A DNA stretch of 64,000 nt from Pseudoclavibacter chungangensis (GCF_013410545.1 NZ_JACCFV010000001.1:372001-436000), one strand, 5' to 3'. Positions 27,301-36,069 are shown, counted from the stretch's first letter. A program made the numbers and translations. Notes: generated by a model not told the origin, from the sequence alone.

Positions 27301-27423
27301 GTAGGGCGGCGCCGCCTGGGCGATCGCGCCACCGGTCAGGGCGAGGACGAACGCAGAGAGCAGCGTGAGGACGAGCCTGAACAGGCGACCCGGTCGGGCA
27401 GAACCGACATCGGATTCGGGCAT
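24364..27423 (-). CDS. Sortase-anchored surface protein with DUF5979-type repeats
   Basis: A 1019-residue cell-wall protein. It has an N-terminal signal peptide (LFRLVLTLLSAFVLALTGGAIAQA), an adhesin-like Ig-fold region (about residues 40-340), then six repeats of about 105-110 residues and a C-terminal LAQTGG motif, hydrophobic helix and RRARSSNR tail, the signal for a class E-type sortase. Repeat types alternate: units 2, 4 and 6 contain DYSYPAG/EYSYPSG and units 3 and 5 contain DYAWT with WLDPxFSxNGFTV. Such repeats give long stalks. Ligand unknown. GGAGG precedes the ATG and TAGACT (27464-27469) is a likely -10 box. No sortase gene is nearby. Confidence 0.85.
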   Translation of the reverse strand: MPESDVGSARPGRLFRLVLTLLSAFVLALTGGAIAQAAPPYTTQGTVTNVQFVETTVTAGGSAALTANWSFPNNPTTPAGFTIDLPSGLAGRGDTFTLTAQDSGATIANCVATATQLQCDMDPAYVAANPVNLRGNVNFWVTVTTETTTTTEHTFDFGSNTATVNIQPRPQCTENCDLDWQYRKDGSYIYQNNTIVWYAHVAAPPTGMVGGQDVVVRDTPAGNQTLVVDDSLPRLQRTNVTGPNAAGVEVPSGWQDVPRSEYTVDLDGTIHFTSQAGYFYQVLYITNVADAGASGTYSNTVEFYINGTLDGTSSRDVRYAGGGGTGIGTNVGVVTIEKAVDGTAVNLPADQLFTGTYSVQPPTGDAITGTWSVASGDTWRSPEFPRDSVVTLTEDAPSEPGNVTWSSAFSTNGFTLPGGQITPVTLTNTADVRLTDFTASKSLSGDAAALVPSDATVTLEYSYPSGTGFAAGEGTIELPVDGTTVTSPKIPVGAEVTVTERTPNPVAGAAWGTASISPATFTASDSGSTGTHVSVDNPITQQLGGFTLQKTVTGDGAGLVPAGTRFDVDYAWTASGDRSGNGTVTVTAGGDPASVDGIPVGATVTLSEHTPGAIDGITWLDPRFSENGFTVQDGTVVAIDLDNPTELRTGTLSIAKTITGTDAATALVPADATFTIDYSYPAGNGFAAGSGSLTVSADGTPVTSPALPFGAQVTFTERTPTAVEGLGWGTPVISPATVTIGAGTDVAVTVENPVSETLGGFSLQKSVSGDANGLVPDGTTFTVDYAWTAPDGTTGNGTIDVVAGGDPVEVQGVPGGAVVTLTEHDAAKVDGVKWLDPVFSQNGFTVVAGTTVAIDLDNPTELQHGAFTVKKVVSGSGAVLVPNDTTFTVDYSYPAGEGFEAGSGTLVVAADGTLVQSDPLPYGAVVTLSEATPAAITNGQWTGASFDTTTVTIGDGTVVGVVLTNTIDDVTPPTPTTPPGLAQTGGEWDAALPLGLAAALLLLGAAAVVNTRRARSSNR

Positions 27424-27463
27424 GAAGAAGCCTCCATTGGGGGAATGGGTAGAGGTGGCCCCG

Positions 27464-27469
27464 AGTCTA
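27464..27469 (-). promoter_or_regulatory. -10 box of the surface-protein gene (TAGACT)
   Basis: On the minus strand TAGACT lies about 40 bases before the ATG at 27423, within an unusually AT-rich stretch (27460-27500) for this genome. It gives a leader of roughly 33 nt that contains GGAGG. Confidence 0.45.
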
Positions 27470-27502
27470 CAAGAAGTTGAGAATTACGGGAACTTTTGCT
27501 GA

Positions 27503-27527
27503 GGAACGCACGAGAATGTGCCGTTCC
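27503..27527 (-). terminator. Hairpin after the aldo/keto reductase gene
   Basis: GGAACG-CAC and GTG-C-CGTTCC pair with one bulged base around a 6-base loop. It sits 58 bases after the reductase stop and upstream of the surface-protein promoter. Confidence 0.35.
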
Positions 27528-27584
27528 GGTCGCCGTGGTGCGATGCCGTCGCGGCGGCCGCACGCCGCGGCCCGATATCCTGCG

Positions 27585-28559
27585 TCAGCCCTGCGAGGCG
27601 CGGTCGAGCTCGTCGATCTCCGACGGGTCGAGCGTGATGCGGGCCGCATCGAGCAGCAGCGGCAACTGGGCGATGTTGCGGGCCGATGCGATGGGGGCCG
27701 TGATGCCCGGTTTCGCGAGCAGCCACGCGAGGGCGACGGAGCCGGGCTGCACCTTGAGGCGCCCCGAGATGCCGTCGAGGGCGCGCAGGATCCGCTCGCC
27801 GTGCGCGCTCTCGAGGTAGGCACCCGCCCCCGCGGCGCGCGGCGTGTCGGGCCTCGGCGCGTCGGAGCGATACTTGCCCGTGAGGAACCCCGAGGCGAGC
27901 GTGGAGTAGGGGAGGACGCCGAGCCCGAGCTCGCGGGCGGTCGGCAGCACCTCGTCCTCGATGCCGCGCTCGACGAGGCTGTAGCGCGGCTGCAGCGCGA
28001 CCGGGCGGTGCAGTCCCTCGCGATCGGCGACCTCGATCCACTCGCGCATCGCGGCGGGGGAGTAGTTCGACAGGCCGAGGTAGCGCACCTTGCCTGCGTC
28101 GACGAGCGCCGACATCGCGGCCGCCGACTCGGCGATCGGTGTCCCGGGGTCCTCCTGGTGCGCGTAATAGAGGTCGATCGCGTCGACGCCGAGCCGGCCG
28201 AGCGACCCGTCCACGGCTCGCGCGATGTTGTCGGGTGAGAGGCCGGGGGCCTCGCTCCACATGGCGACCTTCGTGGCGACGACGAGATCGGACGGACGCG
28301 TCCGCGCCGCGAGCCACTCGCCGATGATCGTCTCCGACTCGCCACCGCTGTTCCCCGGCACCCACGCCGAGTACACGTCGGCCGTGTCGATCGCGTTGCC
28401 GCCGCCGGCGACGAAGCGGTCGAGCACCTCGAACGAGGTGTCCCGGTCGGCGGTCCATCCGAACACGTTGCCGCCCAGCACCACGGGGAACACCTCGAGC
28501 GCGTCGCCGAGTGAGCGCCGCGGCGCCTCGCCGGTCGTGGTGGTGTGGTCGTTCGTCAT
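27585..28559 (-). CDS. Aldo/keto reductase
   Basis: A 324-residue NADPH-dependent oxidoreductase. The TIM-barrel landmarks are GGGNAIDTADVYSAW (catalytic Asp and Tyr), LVVATKVAMWS (Lys), LYYAHQEDP (His), YLGLSNYSP and the cofactor-binding end VALAWLLAKPGITAPIASAR. Substrate unknown; the set resembles general stress-related AKRs. The ATG at 28559 has TAGGAG 10 nt upstream, whereas in-frame extension to 28796 would cover the divergent pcrA start. Single-gene unit divergent from pcrA. Confidence 0.88.
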   Translation of the reverse strand: MTNDHTTTTGEAPRRSLGDALEVFPVVLGGNVFGWTADRDTSFEVLDRFVAGGGNAIDTADVYSAWVPGNSGGESETIIGEWLAARTRPSDLVVATKVAMWSEAPGLSPDNIARAVDGSLGRLGVDAIDLYYAHQEDPGTPIAESAAAMSALVDAGKVRYLGLSNYSPAAMREWIEVADREGLHRPVALQPRYSLVERGIEDEVLPTARELGLGVLPYSTLASGFLTGKYRSDAPRPDTPRAAGAGAYLESAHGERILRALDGISGRLKVQPGSVALAWLLAKPGITAPIASARNIAQLPLLLDAARITLDPSEIDELDRASQG

Positions 28560-28698
28560 GTTCGTCGAGCTCCTAAGACGGTGCGAACCGGGCACGGAAC
28601 GGCACCCGGTCGGAATCGTGCCGATGGCAGTGTATTGGCGAGCGGGAATGTGCGCATCCGCGACCCGGCCGTGGCCGGGCGATGTCCGTGGCCGCACG

Positions 28699-28704
28699 TA
28701 GACT
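28699..28704 (+). promoter_or_regulatory. -10 box of pcrA (TAGACT)
   Basis: TAGACT ends 9 nt before the ATG at 28714, so the message has almost no leader; the spacing is slightly longer than the 6-7 nt of the other leaderless genes. Confidence 0.4.
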
Positions 28705-28713
28705 CGAGGCCTG

Positions 28714-31209
28714 ATGACGTTGCTTCCACCAGTTTCCGGCGTGACCGCTGATTCCCTGCTCGACGGCCTCAACCCGCAGCAACGGGAGGCCGTCACCTAC
28801 CGCGGGCCTGCGCTGCTCATCGTGGCGGGCGCCGGCTCGGGCAAGACCCGCGTGCTCACGCACCGCATCGCCGGGCTCATCGCGAGCCGTGAGGCGTGGC
28901 CGAGCCAGATCCTCGCGATCACGTTCACCAACAAGGCGGCCGCGGAGATGCGCGAGCGCGTCGGTGCGCTGCTCGGCGGCGCGGCCGAGGGCATGTGGAT
29001 CTCGACGTTCCACTCCGCGTGCGTGCGCATCCTGCGGCGCGAGGCCGAGCACCTCGGGTACACGCAGAGCTTCACGATCTACGACTCCGCCGACTCGAAG
29101 GCGCTCATCCGCCGCATCGTGAAAGAGCTGGAGGCCGATCTGCTCGGCTTCACCGTGCCGAGCGTGCAGGGACGCATCTCGAAGCTCAAGAACGAGCTCG
29201 TCGACCCCGACGAATTCTCACGACAGGCATCCGATCGCGATCCGCGCGACGCGATGTTCCTCGACATCTACCGCCGCTACGAGCGCGAGCTGCGTCGCGC
29301 GAACGCGTTCGACTTCGACGACCTGCTCGGCCAGACGGTCACGCTGTTCCGCGCGTTCCCGGAGGTCGCGGCGAAGTACCAGCGCCGGTTCCGGCACGTG
29401 CTCGTCGACGAGTACCAGGACACGAACCACGCCCAGTACGCGCTCATCCGCGAGCTCACGAAGCGCGTCGAGCCGAAGGACGTGCCGCTCGACACCCGCA
29501 CCGAGCTCGATGCCGAGGGCGGCATCGAGGGGGCGTCGCTCACGGTGGTCGGCGACTCCGACCAGTCGATCTACGCGTTCCGCGGCGCCGACATCCGGAA
29601 CATCACCGACTTCGAGCGCGACTTCCCGGGCGCGCGGGTCGTGCTGCTCGAGCAGAACTACCGCTCGACGCAGAACATCCTCGAGGCGGCGAACGCCGTC
29701 ATCCGCAACAACTTCGACCGGGTCGACAAGAAGCTGTGGTCGGCCGACGGTGCGGGCGAGAAGATCGTCGGCTTCACGGGCTACTCGGGGCACGACGAGG
29801 CGCAGTTCGTCGCCGACGAGATCCACCGGCTGCACGACACGGGCGTCGCGTACGGCGAGATGGCCGTGTTCTACCGCACGAACGCGCAGACGCGCGCACT
29901 GGAGGAGATCTTCATCCGCTCCGCCGTGCCGTACCGGCTCATCGGGGGCACGAAGTTCTACGAGCGCGCCGAGATCAAGGACGTCGTCGCGTACCTCATG
30001 GCCACCGCGAACCCCGCGGACGAGCTCGCGACGCGGCGCATCCTCAATTCGCCCAAGCGCGGCATCGGCCCGGCGACCGAGACGGCGCTGTGGGACTTCG
30101 CGCAGAAGCGCGACGTCCCGTTCCGCGAGGCGATGCGACGCGTCGACGAGATCGGCCTCGGCCCGAAGGTGACGCGCGCGATCGTCGAGCTCACGCGGCT
30201 GCTCGACGAGACGGCCGCGGCGCTCGATCCCGATCGCCCCACGGGTGCGGCGACGGTCGGCGAGACCGTGCACGCGCTCGTCGCGGGCTCCCGCTACCTC
30301 GAGGTGCTCATGGCGAGCGGCAACCCGCAGGACGAGGCGCGGGCCGAGAACGTCGAGGAGTTCGTGAACGTCGCGAAGGAGTACGACAAGAACAACCCCG
30401 ACGGTTCGCTCGTCGAGTTCCTCACCGAGGTCGCGCTCGTCGCGGCGGCCGACGAGCTCGACGACGAGTCGGGCTCCGTGTCGCTCATGACGCTCCACAC
30501 CGCGAAGGGACTCGAGTACGACACCGTGTTCCTCACGGGCATCGAGGAGGACCTGATCCCGCACCGCATGGCGGCCCAGGAGCCGGGCGGAGCGGCCGAG
30601 GAGCGACGGCTCTTCTACGTCGGCATCACGCGGGCGCGGCGACGCCTGTACCTGACCCTCGCGATGACCCGCGCGCAGTTCGGGGAGTCGGCGGTCGCGA
30701 TGCCGAGTCGCTACCTCGACGAGATCCCCACCGAGCTCATCGACTGGCGCGTGTCGCCGCTCGACGCGACCTCGCGGGGTGGCACGCAGCCGCGCGCCCT
30801 CAACGCGCGGCGGGGCGAGTGGGAGGGGCGGGGCGGACGACGCCCCGTCGGTTCCGAGGCGTACTCGACCGCGGGCGGCTACGGCCGCGTGGGGCCGGGC
30901 GACGCCGAGGCCCGGCCGCAGGGCGAGCGCGGCTACTCGTCGGTGCGGTTCCGCGACGCCGACGCGGGACGCGAGACGCGCAACGCATCGAAGCCGAAAC
31001 AGAAGTGGATCAACGAGGTCACGGGCCAGGTGCGCGACAACTCGGCGATGGAGCTCGAGCGGGGCGACCGCATCCGCCACGTCGACTTCGGCGAGGGCAC
31101 GATCCGAGCCGTGACGGGCACGGACGCGAAGCGCATCGCGGAGGTCGATTTCGACACGGCGGGGCGCAAGAAGCTGCTCGTGAAGCTCGCCCCGATCGAG
31201 AAGCTGTGA
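28714..31209 (+). CDS. pcrA: ATP-dependent DNA helicase PcrA (UvrD/Rep family)
   Basis: An 831-residue superfamily 1A helicase that unwinds DNA 3' to 5' in repair and in clearing replication conflicts. Motifs in order: Q-motif LLDGLNPQQREAV, Walker A AGAGSGKTRVLTHR, motif Ia ITFTNKAAAEMR, Walker B VLVDEYQDTNHAQ, motif III VGDSDQSIYAFRGAD, motif IV EQNYRST, motif V MTLHTAKGLEYDTVF and motif VI FYVGITRARR. A variable linker (about 690-770) leads to the C-terminal Tudor-like domain (GDRIRHVDFGEGTI) that contacts RNA polymerase in relatives. Its stop overlaps the start of the next gene (GTGA). Confidence 0.93.
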   Translation: MTLLPPVSGVTADSLLDGLNPQQREAVTYRGPALLIVAGAGSGKTRVLTHRIAGLIASREAWPSQILAITFTNKAAAEMRERVGALLGGAAEGMWISTFHSACVRILRREAEHLGYTQSFTIYDSADSKALIRRIVKELEADLLGFTVPSVQGRISKLKNELVDPDEFSRQASDRDPRDAMFLDIYRRYERELRRANAFDFDDLLGQTVTLFRAFPEVAAKYQRRFRHVLVDEYQDTNHAQYALIRELTKRVEPKDVPLDTRTELDAEGGIEGASLTVVGDSDQSIYAFRGADIRNITDFERDFPGARVVLLEQNYRSTQNILEAANAVIRNNFDRVDKKLWSADGAGEKIVGFTGYSGHDEAQFVADEIHRLHDTGVAYGEMAVFYRTNAQTRALEEIFIRSAVPYRLIGGTKFYERAEIKDVVAYLMATANPADELATRRILNSPKRGIGPATETALWDFAQKRDVPFREAMRRVDEIGLGPKVTRAIVELTRLLDETAAALDPDRPTGAATVGETVHALVAGSRYLEVLMASGNPQDEARAENVEEFVNVAKEYDKNNPDGSLVEFLTEVALVAAADELDDESGSVSLMTLHTAKGLEYDTVFLTGIEEDLIPHRMAAQEPGGAAEERRLFYVGITRARRRLYLTLAMTRAQFGESAVAMPSRYLDEIPTELIDWRVSPLDATSRGGTQPRALNARRGEWEGRGGRRPVGSEAYSTAGGYGRVGPGDAEARPQGERGYSSVRFRDADAGRETRNASKPKQKWINEVTGQVRDNSAMELERGDRIRHVDFGEGTIRAVTGTDAKRIAEVDFDTAGRKKLLVKLAPIEKL

Positions 31210-32333
31210 CAGGCGCGGAGCGCCCCGCGACGCTCGCGGTGACGGCGGGGCGGCCACCCCGTGCGCCGGGCGCGCCCGTGAACCCGCCGATCGTGCTGTC
31301 GAGCACGTTCGTCTCGCAGGGTGAGCCCGGCCCGGGCGATCGCTTCTACGGCCGCGGGGGAACACCCGCGTGGGAGCCGTTCGAGGCGGCGCTCGGCGCG
31401 CTCGAGGGTGCGGAGCGTCCGGCGGTCGTGTTCTCGTCGGGCATGGCGGCGATCGCCGCGGTGTTCTCGCTCGTCGAGCCCGGCGCGACGATCGTCGTGC
31501 CGCGGCACGCCTACCAGACGACCCTCGGGTTCGTCGACGAGCTCGTGGCGCGGACGAGCGGGCAGCTCGTCCGTGTCGACGTCGCGAACACGGCCGAGGT
31601 GCTCGCGGCGCTCGACGGTGCATCGCTCGTGCTGCTCGAGTCACCGACGAACCCGATGCTGGAGGTCGCGGAGCTCCCCGAGATCCTCGCCGCGGCGCGT
31701 TCGCTCGGCGTTCGGTCGGTCGTCGACAACACGTTCGCGACGCCGCTCGGGCAGCGGCCCCTCGCGCTCGGCGCGGATCTCGTCGTGCACTCCGTCACGA
31801 AGTATCTCGCCGGGCACTCGGACGTCGTGCTCGGGGCCGTCGTCGCTGCGGACGACCAACTGGACGGCCTCGTGCGCGCGCACCGCACGCTGCACGGTGC
31901 GATCGCGGGGCCGTTCGAGGTGTGGCTCGCGCTGCGCGGGTTGCGGACGCTCGCGCTGCGCGTCGAACGCTCGCAGGCCAACGCCGCCGAGCTCGAGCGA
32001 CGCCTCTCGACGCATCCGCTCGTCGCCGGGGTGCGCCACCCGAGCCTGCCGGACGATCCCGGGCACGAGCGCGCGTCGCGGCTCATGAACGGGTTCGGCT
32101 CGATCCTGGGCGTGCGACCGGTGGGTGGCGCGGCGGCGGCGGACGCCGTCGTGTCGGCGGTCGGGCTGTGGCTGCCCGCGACGAGCCTCGGTGGCGTCGA
32201 GTCGAGCATCGAACGACGTCGGCGGTTCGCGACCGAGACGAGCTCGGTGCCCGACGACCTGCTGCGCCTCTCGGTCGGCATCGAGGACGTCGACGACCTG
32301 TGGGACGACCTCGACCGCGCGCTGCACGCGTGA
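31206..32333 (+). CDS. Cystathionine synthase/lyase-family PLP enzyme
   Basis: A 375-residue trans-sulfuration-type enzyme. Features are PPIVLSSTFVS, YGRGGTPAWEPFEAALGALEGA, the cofactor-binding region FSSGMAAIAAVF, VVDNTFATPLGQRPLALGAD and the PLP lysine in HSVTKYLAGHSDVVLG, with LRLSVGIEDVDDLWDDL at the end. Cystathionine gamma-synthase and gamma-lyase activities cannot be told apart here. The GTG start overlaps the pcrA stop (GTGA), so it is translationally coupled to the helicase; no functional link is obvious. It is a second member of the fold in the window, clearly different from the MetY-like gene at 18618. Confidence 0.85.
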   Translation: MTGAERPATLAVTAGRPPRAPGAPVNPPIVLSSTFVSQGEPGPGDRFYGRGGTPAWEPFEAALGALEGAERPAVVFSSGMAAIAAVFSLVEPGATIVVPRHAYQTTLGFVDELVARTSGQLVRVDVANTAEVLAALDGASLVLLESPTNPMLEVAELPEILAAARSLGVRSVVDNTFATPLGQRPLALGADLVVHSVTKYLAGHSDVVLGAVVAADDQLDGLVRAHRTLHGAIAGPFEVWLALRGLRTLALRVERSQANAAELERRLSTHPLVAGVRHPSLPDDPGHERASRLMNGFGSILGVRPVGGAAAADAVVSAVGLWLPATSLGGVESSIERRRRFATETSSVPDDLLRLSVGIEDVDDLWDDLDRALHA

Positions 32334-32337
32334 CGCG

Positions 32338-33054
32338 TCACTCCACGAGGCCGCCGAACAGGAGCGACACCATCATCGACACGATGACCGTGTTGACGGC
32401 GAACGAGAGGAGCACGTTGACGCGGACGAGCGTCCATGCGCGACGCGAGCGGATCGTGGCGGACACGGTCGCGGCCATCGTCGAGAGCAGGATCGCGAGG
32501 GTGAGGTAGTCACCGAATCGCGGCTCGTCGGTGAGGGCGAGTTCGATGTGCACGCCGTCCTCGGCGTCGTCCTGCTGTGCGGCGAGGCGGAGGTACTCGA
32601 GCGCGAAGGCGTAGACCATGATCGCCCACGAACTCGCGACCGACAGGAGTCCGAGGATCACGAAGAGCAGGTCGTCGCGGAACTGCGGGGTCTGGGCGAT
32701 GATGATCGTGAGGACGACGGCGACCGATGCGCCGGTCACGGTCCAGGCGAGTGCATCACCGTGGCCGAGCACGCGGACCCACCAGTTGCGGAGGAAGCGC
32801 GACTCGGTGCGCGCGGCGACTCGGAGCTCCTGCGGTGTGCGGTTCGAGTACGCGATGTGCGTCCACACGACGTAGCAGGCCATGTAGCACGGCCACCACA
32901 TGAGGTAGAAGGTGGCGGCGGCTTCGAGTGGCCGCATGATGCCGGCGCGTCCGCCGACGAGGAGCAGCGCGACGAACGCGGCGAACGCGACGACACCACC
33001 GATCACCGCGCTCAGGTTCGTCCGCGTGAAGTCGCTCACGTATCGCACAGGCAC
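32338..33054 (-). CDS. DUF1345 membrane protein
   Basis: A protein of 238 residues (244 from an alternative GTG at 33072) with about six hydrophobic helices, starting with AVIGGVVAFAAFVALLLVGG. The segments FYLMWWPCYMACYVVWTHIAY, LLFVILGLLSVASSWAIMVYAFALEY and FGDYLTLAILLSTM are typical of DUF1345. Function unknown. Its stop is 5 bases from the convergent PLP enzyme gene. No clear ribosome site supports either start. Confidence 0.75.
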   Translation of the reverse strand: MPVRYVSDFTRTNLSAVIGGVVAFAAFVALLLVGGRAGIMRPLEAAATFYLMWWPCYMACYVVWTHIAYSNRTPQELRVAARTESRFLRNWWVRVLGHGDALAWTVTGASVAVVLTIIIAQTPQFRDDLLFVILGLLSVASSWAIMVYAFALEYLRLAAQQDDAEDGVHIELALTDEPRFGDYLTLAILLSTMAATVSATIRSRRAWTLVRVNVLLSFAVNTVIVSMMVSLLFGGLVE

Positions 33055-33095
33055 GCGGCCATGCTCGCACACACGGCCCGCGCGGCCCCGCGCTG

Positions 33096-33150
33096 TTCCG
33101 GGCGATTTCTGGGGTTCCGGGTGCCCCGGAACCCCGGAAACCGCCCGGAA
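33096..33150 (-). terminator. Long imperfect hairpin between two minus-strand genes
   Basis: 26-base arms (TTCCGGGCGATTTCTGGGGT...) pair around a 3-base TGC loop with one mismatch and one G-T pair. It lies after the small gene ending at 33208 and before the DUF1345 gene. No T-run. A terminator is likely; a repeated palindromic element is possible. Confidence 0.55.
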
Positions 33151-33207
33151 CTCGCCCGAGAACTCGGTGCGGAAATCGGTGGGCGGGTGGGTGGGGTGGG
33201 GGCGGGG

Positions 33208-33591
33208 TCAGTTTCCCGTTCGGACGTCGAGCAGGAGACCGTGGGCGCGGAGCTGCTCGTCGAGGGCGCGCGCCGTGTCGTCGAACGCGTTCGACGTCTT
33301 CGCGGCGCCGATCGCGCCGCCCTTGAGCGCCCCGCGCGACATCTCGCGGTGGAGCCGCGCGACGAGCGTCCCGTGCTCGTCGACCGAGAACTCGACGACG
33401 AACTTCACGTGGAAGTTCTTGCCCGCGAGGCCCCCGAGCAGGAGCGTGGTGCCGAGGCTGCCGCGCTCGATCGCGAGCCCGCCCGCGGGCGTCGACTCGA
33501 CGCGGAACCCCTGTTGCTGGAGCGCGGCGGCGACGGCACCCTTGCCCGCCACGTGATCGCCCGAGATGAAGTAGTCGGTGTAGCCGGCCAT
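33208..33591 (-). CDS. Small hypothetical protein
   Basis: A 127-residue soluble protein I cannot assign. It begins MAGYTDYFISGDHVAGKGAV, continues with alternating small alpha/beta elements (GFRVESTPAGGLAIERGSLG, TTLLLGGLAGKNFHVKFVVEF) and ends LLLDVRTGN. The pattern suggests a compact beta-rich domain with a helical end. The ATG at 33591 was preferred to 33627 because the upstream codons overlap likely promoter sequence and the family-like start is at MAGYT. Single gene. Confidence 0.6.
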   Translation of the reverse strand: MAGYTDYFISGDHVAGKGAVAAALQQQGFRVESTPAGGLAIERGSLGTTLLLGGLAGKNFHVKFVVEFSVDEHGTLVARLHREMSRGALKGGAIGAAKTSNAFDDTARALDEQLRAHGLLLDVRTGN

Positions 33592-33702
33592 GGTGCTCGC
33601 CTTCCGTGCGAAATGTTGCTGCGCCACAGCGTAGGGGAGCGGAGGGCCGGGCGGTGGACGGTCGCCCTGGCGACCTGCATCCGCCGTTCACCGCGGTGAG
33701 AG

Positions 33703-33708
33703 TAGGCT
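33703..33708 (+). promoter_or_regulatory. Candidate -10 box of sucCD (TAGGCT)
   Basis: TAGGCT lies 131 bases before the sucC start, giving a leader of roughly 125 nt. No good -35 is visible. The leader shows no obvious riboswitch or hairpin. Confidence 0.35.
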
Positions 33709-33839
33709 GACCCCGGACGTGGTGCGCCGGCGCAGGGCAGCACTGCCCGACACGGCCATGCTCCGCCACTCTGCAAGTAGTCGAAGCTCATGACGAGCGA
33801 ACGAACGCGGCCTGGATGAGGTCGCGGATGGGATGAAAC

Positions 33840-35012
33840 GTGGATCTCTTTGAGTACCAGGCGCGAGACGTGTTCGAAGCGCACGGTGTTCCGGTTCTTC
33901 AGGGCATCGTCGCGACGACGCCCGAGGCGGCACGCGAAGCCGCCGAGAAGATCGGCGGCGTGACCGTCGTCAAGGCACAGGTGAAGGTCGGTGGCCGCGG
34001 CAAGGCCGGCGGCGTCAAGGTCGCGAAGACGCCCGAGGAGGCGTACGAGGCGGCGAAGGCCATCCTCGGTATGGACATCAAGGGCCACACGGTCGAGAAG
34101 GTCATGATCGCGCAGGGCGCCCAGATCGACAAGGAGTTCTACTTCTCGGTCCTGCTCGACCGCGCCAACCGCTCCTACCTCGCCATGGCGAGCGTCGAGG
34201 GCGGCATGGAGATCGAGCAGCTCGCGGTCGAGAAGCCCGAGGCGCTCGCGCGCATCGAGGTCGACCCCGCGTACGGCATCGACGAGGGCATCGCCGAGGA
34301 GATCGCGAAGGTCGCGAACTTCCCCGACGAGCTCGTCGCAAAGGTCGCTCCCGTCTTCGTGAAGCTCTACGAGGTGTACAACCAGGAGGACGCGACGCTC
34401 GTCGAGGTGAACCCCCTCGTCCTCACCGAGCAGGGCGACATCATCGCGCTCGACGGCAAGGTGTCGCTCGACGACAACGCCGAGTTCCGTCACGCCGACC
34501 ACTCCGCGCTCGCGGAGGCCGCCGGCGGCCTCGATCCGCTCGAGCAGAAGGCGAAGGAGCACGACCTCAACTACGTGAAGCTCGACGGCTCGGTCGGCAT
34601 CATCGGCAACGGTGCGGGCCTCGTCATGTCGACCCTCGACGTCGTCGCGGGCGCGGGCGAGAAGCACGGCGGCCAGAAGCCCGCCAACTTCCTCGACATC
34701 GGCGGCGGCGCCTCGGCCGAGGTCATGGCGGCCGGACTCGACGTCATCCTCGGCGACGAGCAGGTCAAGAGCGTCTTCGTCAACGTGTTCGGCGGCATCA
34801 CGTCGTGCGACGCGGTCGCGAACGGGATCGTCGGCGCGCTCAAGACGCTCGGCGACACCGCCACGAAGCCCCTCGTCGTGCGCATCGACGGCAACAACGT
34901 CGAGGAGGGTCGCAAGATCCTCGCCGACTTCGCCCACCCGCTCGTGACGGTCGTCGCGACCATGGACGAGGCCGCCGACAAGGCCGCCGAGCTCGCCGCG
35001 GCCGCCGCCTAA
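33840..35012 (+). CDS. sucC: Succinyl-CoA synthetase, beta subunit
   Basis: Subunit of the TCA-cycle enzyme that interconverts succinyl-CoA and succinate with phosphorylation of ADP or GDP. The 390 residues begin [18 protein letters not shown], followed by an ATP-grasp domain ([20 protein letters not shown]) and the C-terminal CoA-ligase half ([30 protein letters not shown]). The start is GTG. Followed after 30 bases by sucD, forming the standard operon. Confidence 0.95.
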   Translation: MDLFEYQARDVFEAHGVPVLQGIVATTPEAAREAAEKIGGVTVVKAQVKVGGRGKAGGVKVAKTPEEAYEAAKAILGMDIKGHTVEKVMIAQGAQIDKEFYFSVLLDRANRSYLAMASVEGGMEIEQLAVEKPEALARIEVDPAYGIDEGIAEEIAKVANFPDELVAKVAPVFVKLYEVYNQEDATLVEVNPLVLTEQGDIIALDGKVSLDDNAEFRHADHSALAEAAGGLDPLEQKAKEHDLNYVKLDGSVGIIGNGAGLVMSTLDVVAGAGEKHGGQKPANFLDIGGGASAEVMAAGLDVILGDEQVKSVFVNVFGGITSCDAVANGIVGALKTLGDTATKPLVVRIDGNNVEEGRKILADFAHPLVTVVATMDEAADKAAELAAAAA

Positions 35013-35042
35013 GACACGCAGAAGACAGACAAGGACACAAGA

Positions 35043-35927
35043 ATGTCGATTTTCCTCGACGAGAACTCCAAGATCATCGTCCAGGGCATCACGGGTTCCG
35101 AGGGCTCGAAGCACGCGACGCGCATGCTCGAGTCGGGCGCGAACGTCGTGGGCGGCACGAACCCCCGCAAGGCCGGTCAGACGATCGAGCTCGCGGGCAA
35201 GGAGCTGCCCATCTTCGGCACCGTGAAAGAGGCCATCGAGGCCACCGGCGCCAACGTCACGGTCATCTTCGTGCCGCCGGCCTTCGCGAAGGACGCGATC
35301 ATCGAGGCCGTCGACGCCGAGATTCCGCTCGCCGTCGCGATCACCGAGGGCATCCCCGTCAAGGACAGCGCCGAGGCGTGGTCGCACGCCGCGGCGTCGG
35401 GTGCGACGCGCCTCGTCGGACCGAACTGCCCCGGCATCATCACGCCGGGCGTCTCGCTCGCGGGCATCACGCCCGCGAACATCACGGGCCCCGGCCCGAT
35501 CGGCCTCGTCTCGAAGTCGGGCACGCTCACCTACCAGATGATGTACGAGCTGCGCGACATCGGTATCTCGACCGCGATCGGTATCGGCGGCGACCCGATC
35601 ATCGGCACGACCCACATCGACGCGCTCGCCGCGTTCGAGGCCGACCCGCAGACGAAGGCGATCGTCATGATCGGTGAGATCGGCGGTGACGCCGAGGAGC
35701 GTGCGGCCGAGTACATCAAGGCGAACGTCACGAAGCCCGTCGTCGGCTACGTCGCGGGCTTCACGGCCCCCGAGGGCAAGACGATGGGCCACGCGGGCGC
35801 GATCGTCTCGGGCTCGGCGGGCACGGCGCAGGCCAAGAAGGAGGCCCTCGAGGCCGCCGGTGTGCGTGTTGGCACGACGCCGACCGAGACGGCGAACATC
35901 ATGAAGGAGATCTACGCCGGCCTGTAG
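35043..35927 (+). CDS. sucD: Succinyl-CoA synthetase, alpha subunit
   Basis: 294 residues. The CoA-binding Rossmann start is [20 protein letters not shown], and the phosphohistidine lies in [32 protein letters not shown] is also diagnostic. Together with sucC it forms the heterotetrameric enzyme. Ends at a strong hairpin 17 bases beyond the stop. Confidence 0.95.
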   Translation: MSIFLDENSKIIVQGITGSEGSKHATRMLESGANVVGGTNPRKAGQTIELAGKELPIFGTVKEAIEATGANVTVIFVPPAFAKDAIIEAVDAEIPLAVAITEGIPVKDSAEAWSHAAASGATRLVGPNCPGIITPGVSLAGITPANITGPGPIGLVSKSGTLTYQMMYELRDIGISTAIGIGGDPIIGTTHIDALAAFEADPQTKAIVMIGEIGGDAEERAAEYIKANVTKPVVGYVAGFTAPEGKTMGHAGAIVSGSAGTAQAKKEALEAAGVRVGTTPTETANIMKEIYAGL

Positions 35928-35943
35928 CCGACGACGACCTCCG

Positions 35944-35979
35944 CGACGGCGGGGCGGCCACCGGGCCGCCCCGCCGTCG
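35944..35979 (+). terminator. Terminator hairpin after sucCD
   Basis: 16-bp perfect arms CGACGGCGGGGCGGCC and their complement with a 4-base ACCG loop, 17 bases after the sucD stop. Confidence 0.75.
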
Positions 35980-36054
35980 GTGTCCGTGCGGGTGCATCGC
36001 CGCGAGCCGGTCGGGTGTGCGGGGTGGCGAGCCCGTCCCGTCGCACAGTCGGGA

Positions 36055-36060
36055 TACGCT
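36055..36060 (+). promoter_or_regulatory. -10 box of perM (TACGCT)
   Basis: TACGCT followed by 9 bases and the ATG at 36070; no ribosome site in between. Confidence 0.4.
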
Positions 36061-36069
36061 CGGGGCCGC

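Noticed and set aside
24151..27480. Open frame of 1109 codons on the plus strand across the surface-protein gene
   Set aside because: It is antisense to a gene with signal peptide, repeats and sortase signal. It is a by-product of GC-rich codon bias; its composition is Arg/Asp/Glu/Gly-rich with no domain, and it would cover the terminator and promoter sites.
28896..31205. Upstream part of the long plus-strand frame ending at 32333
   Set aside because: Its first 770 codons are an out-of-frame copy of pcrA. Only the part from the GTG at 31206 has PLP-enzyme motifs.
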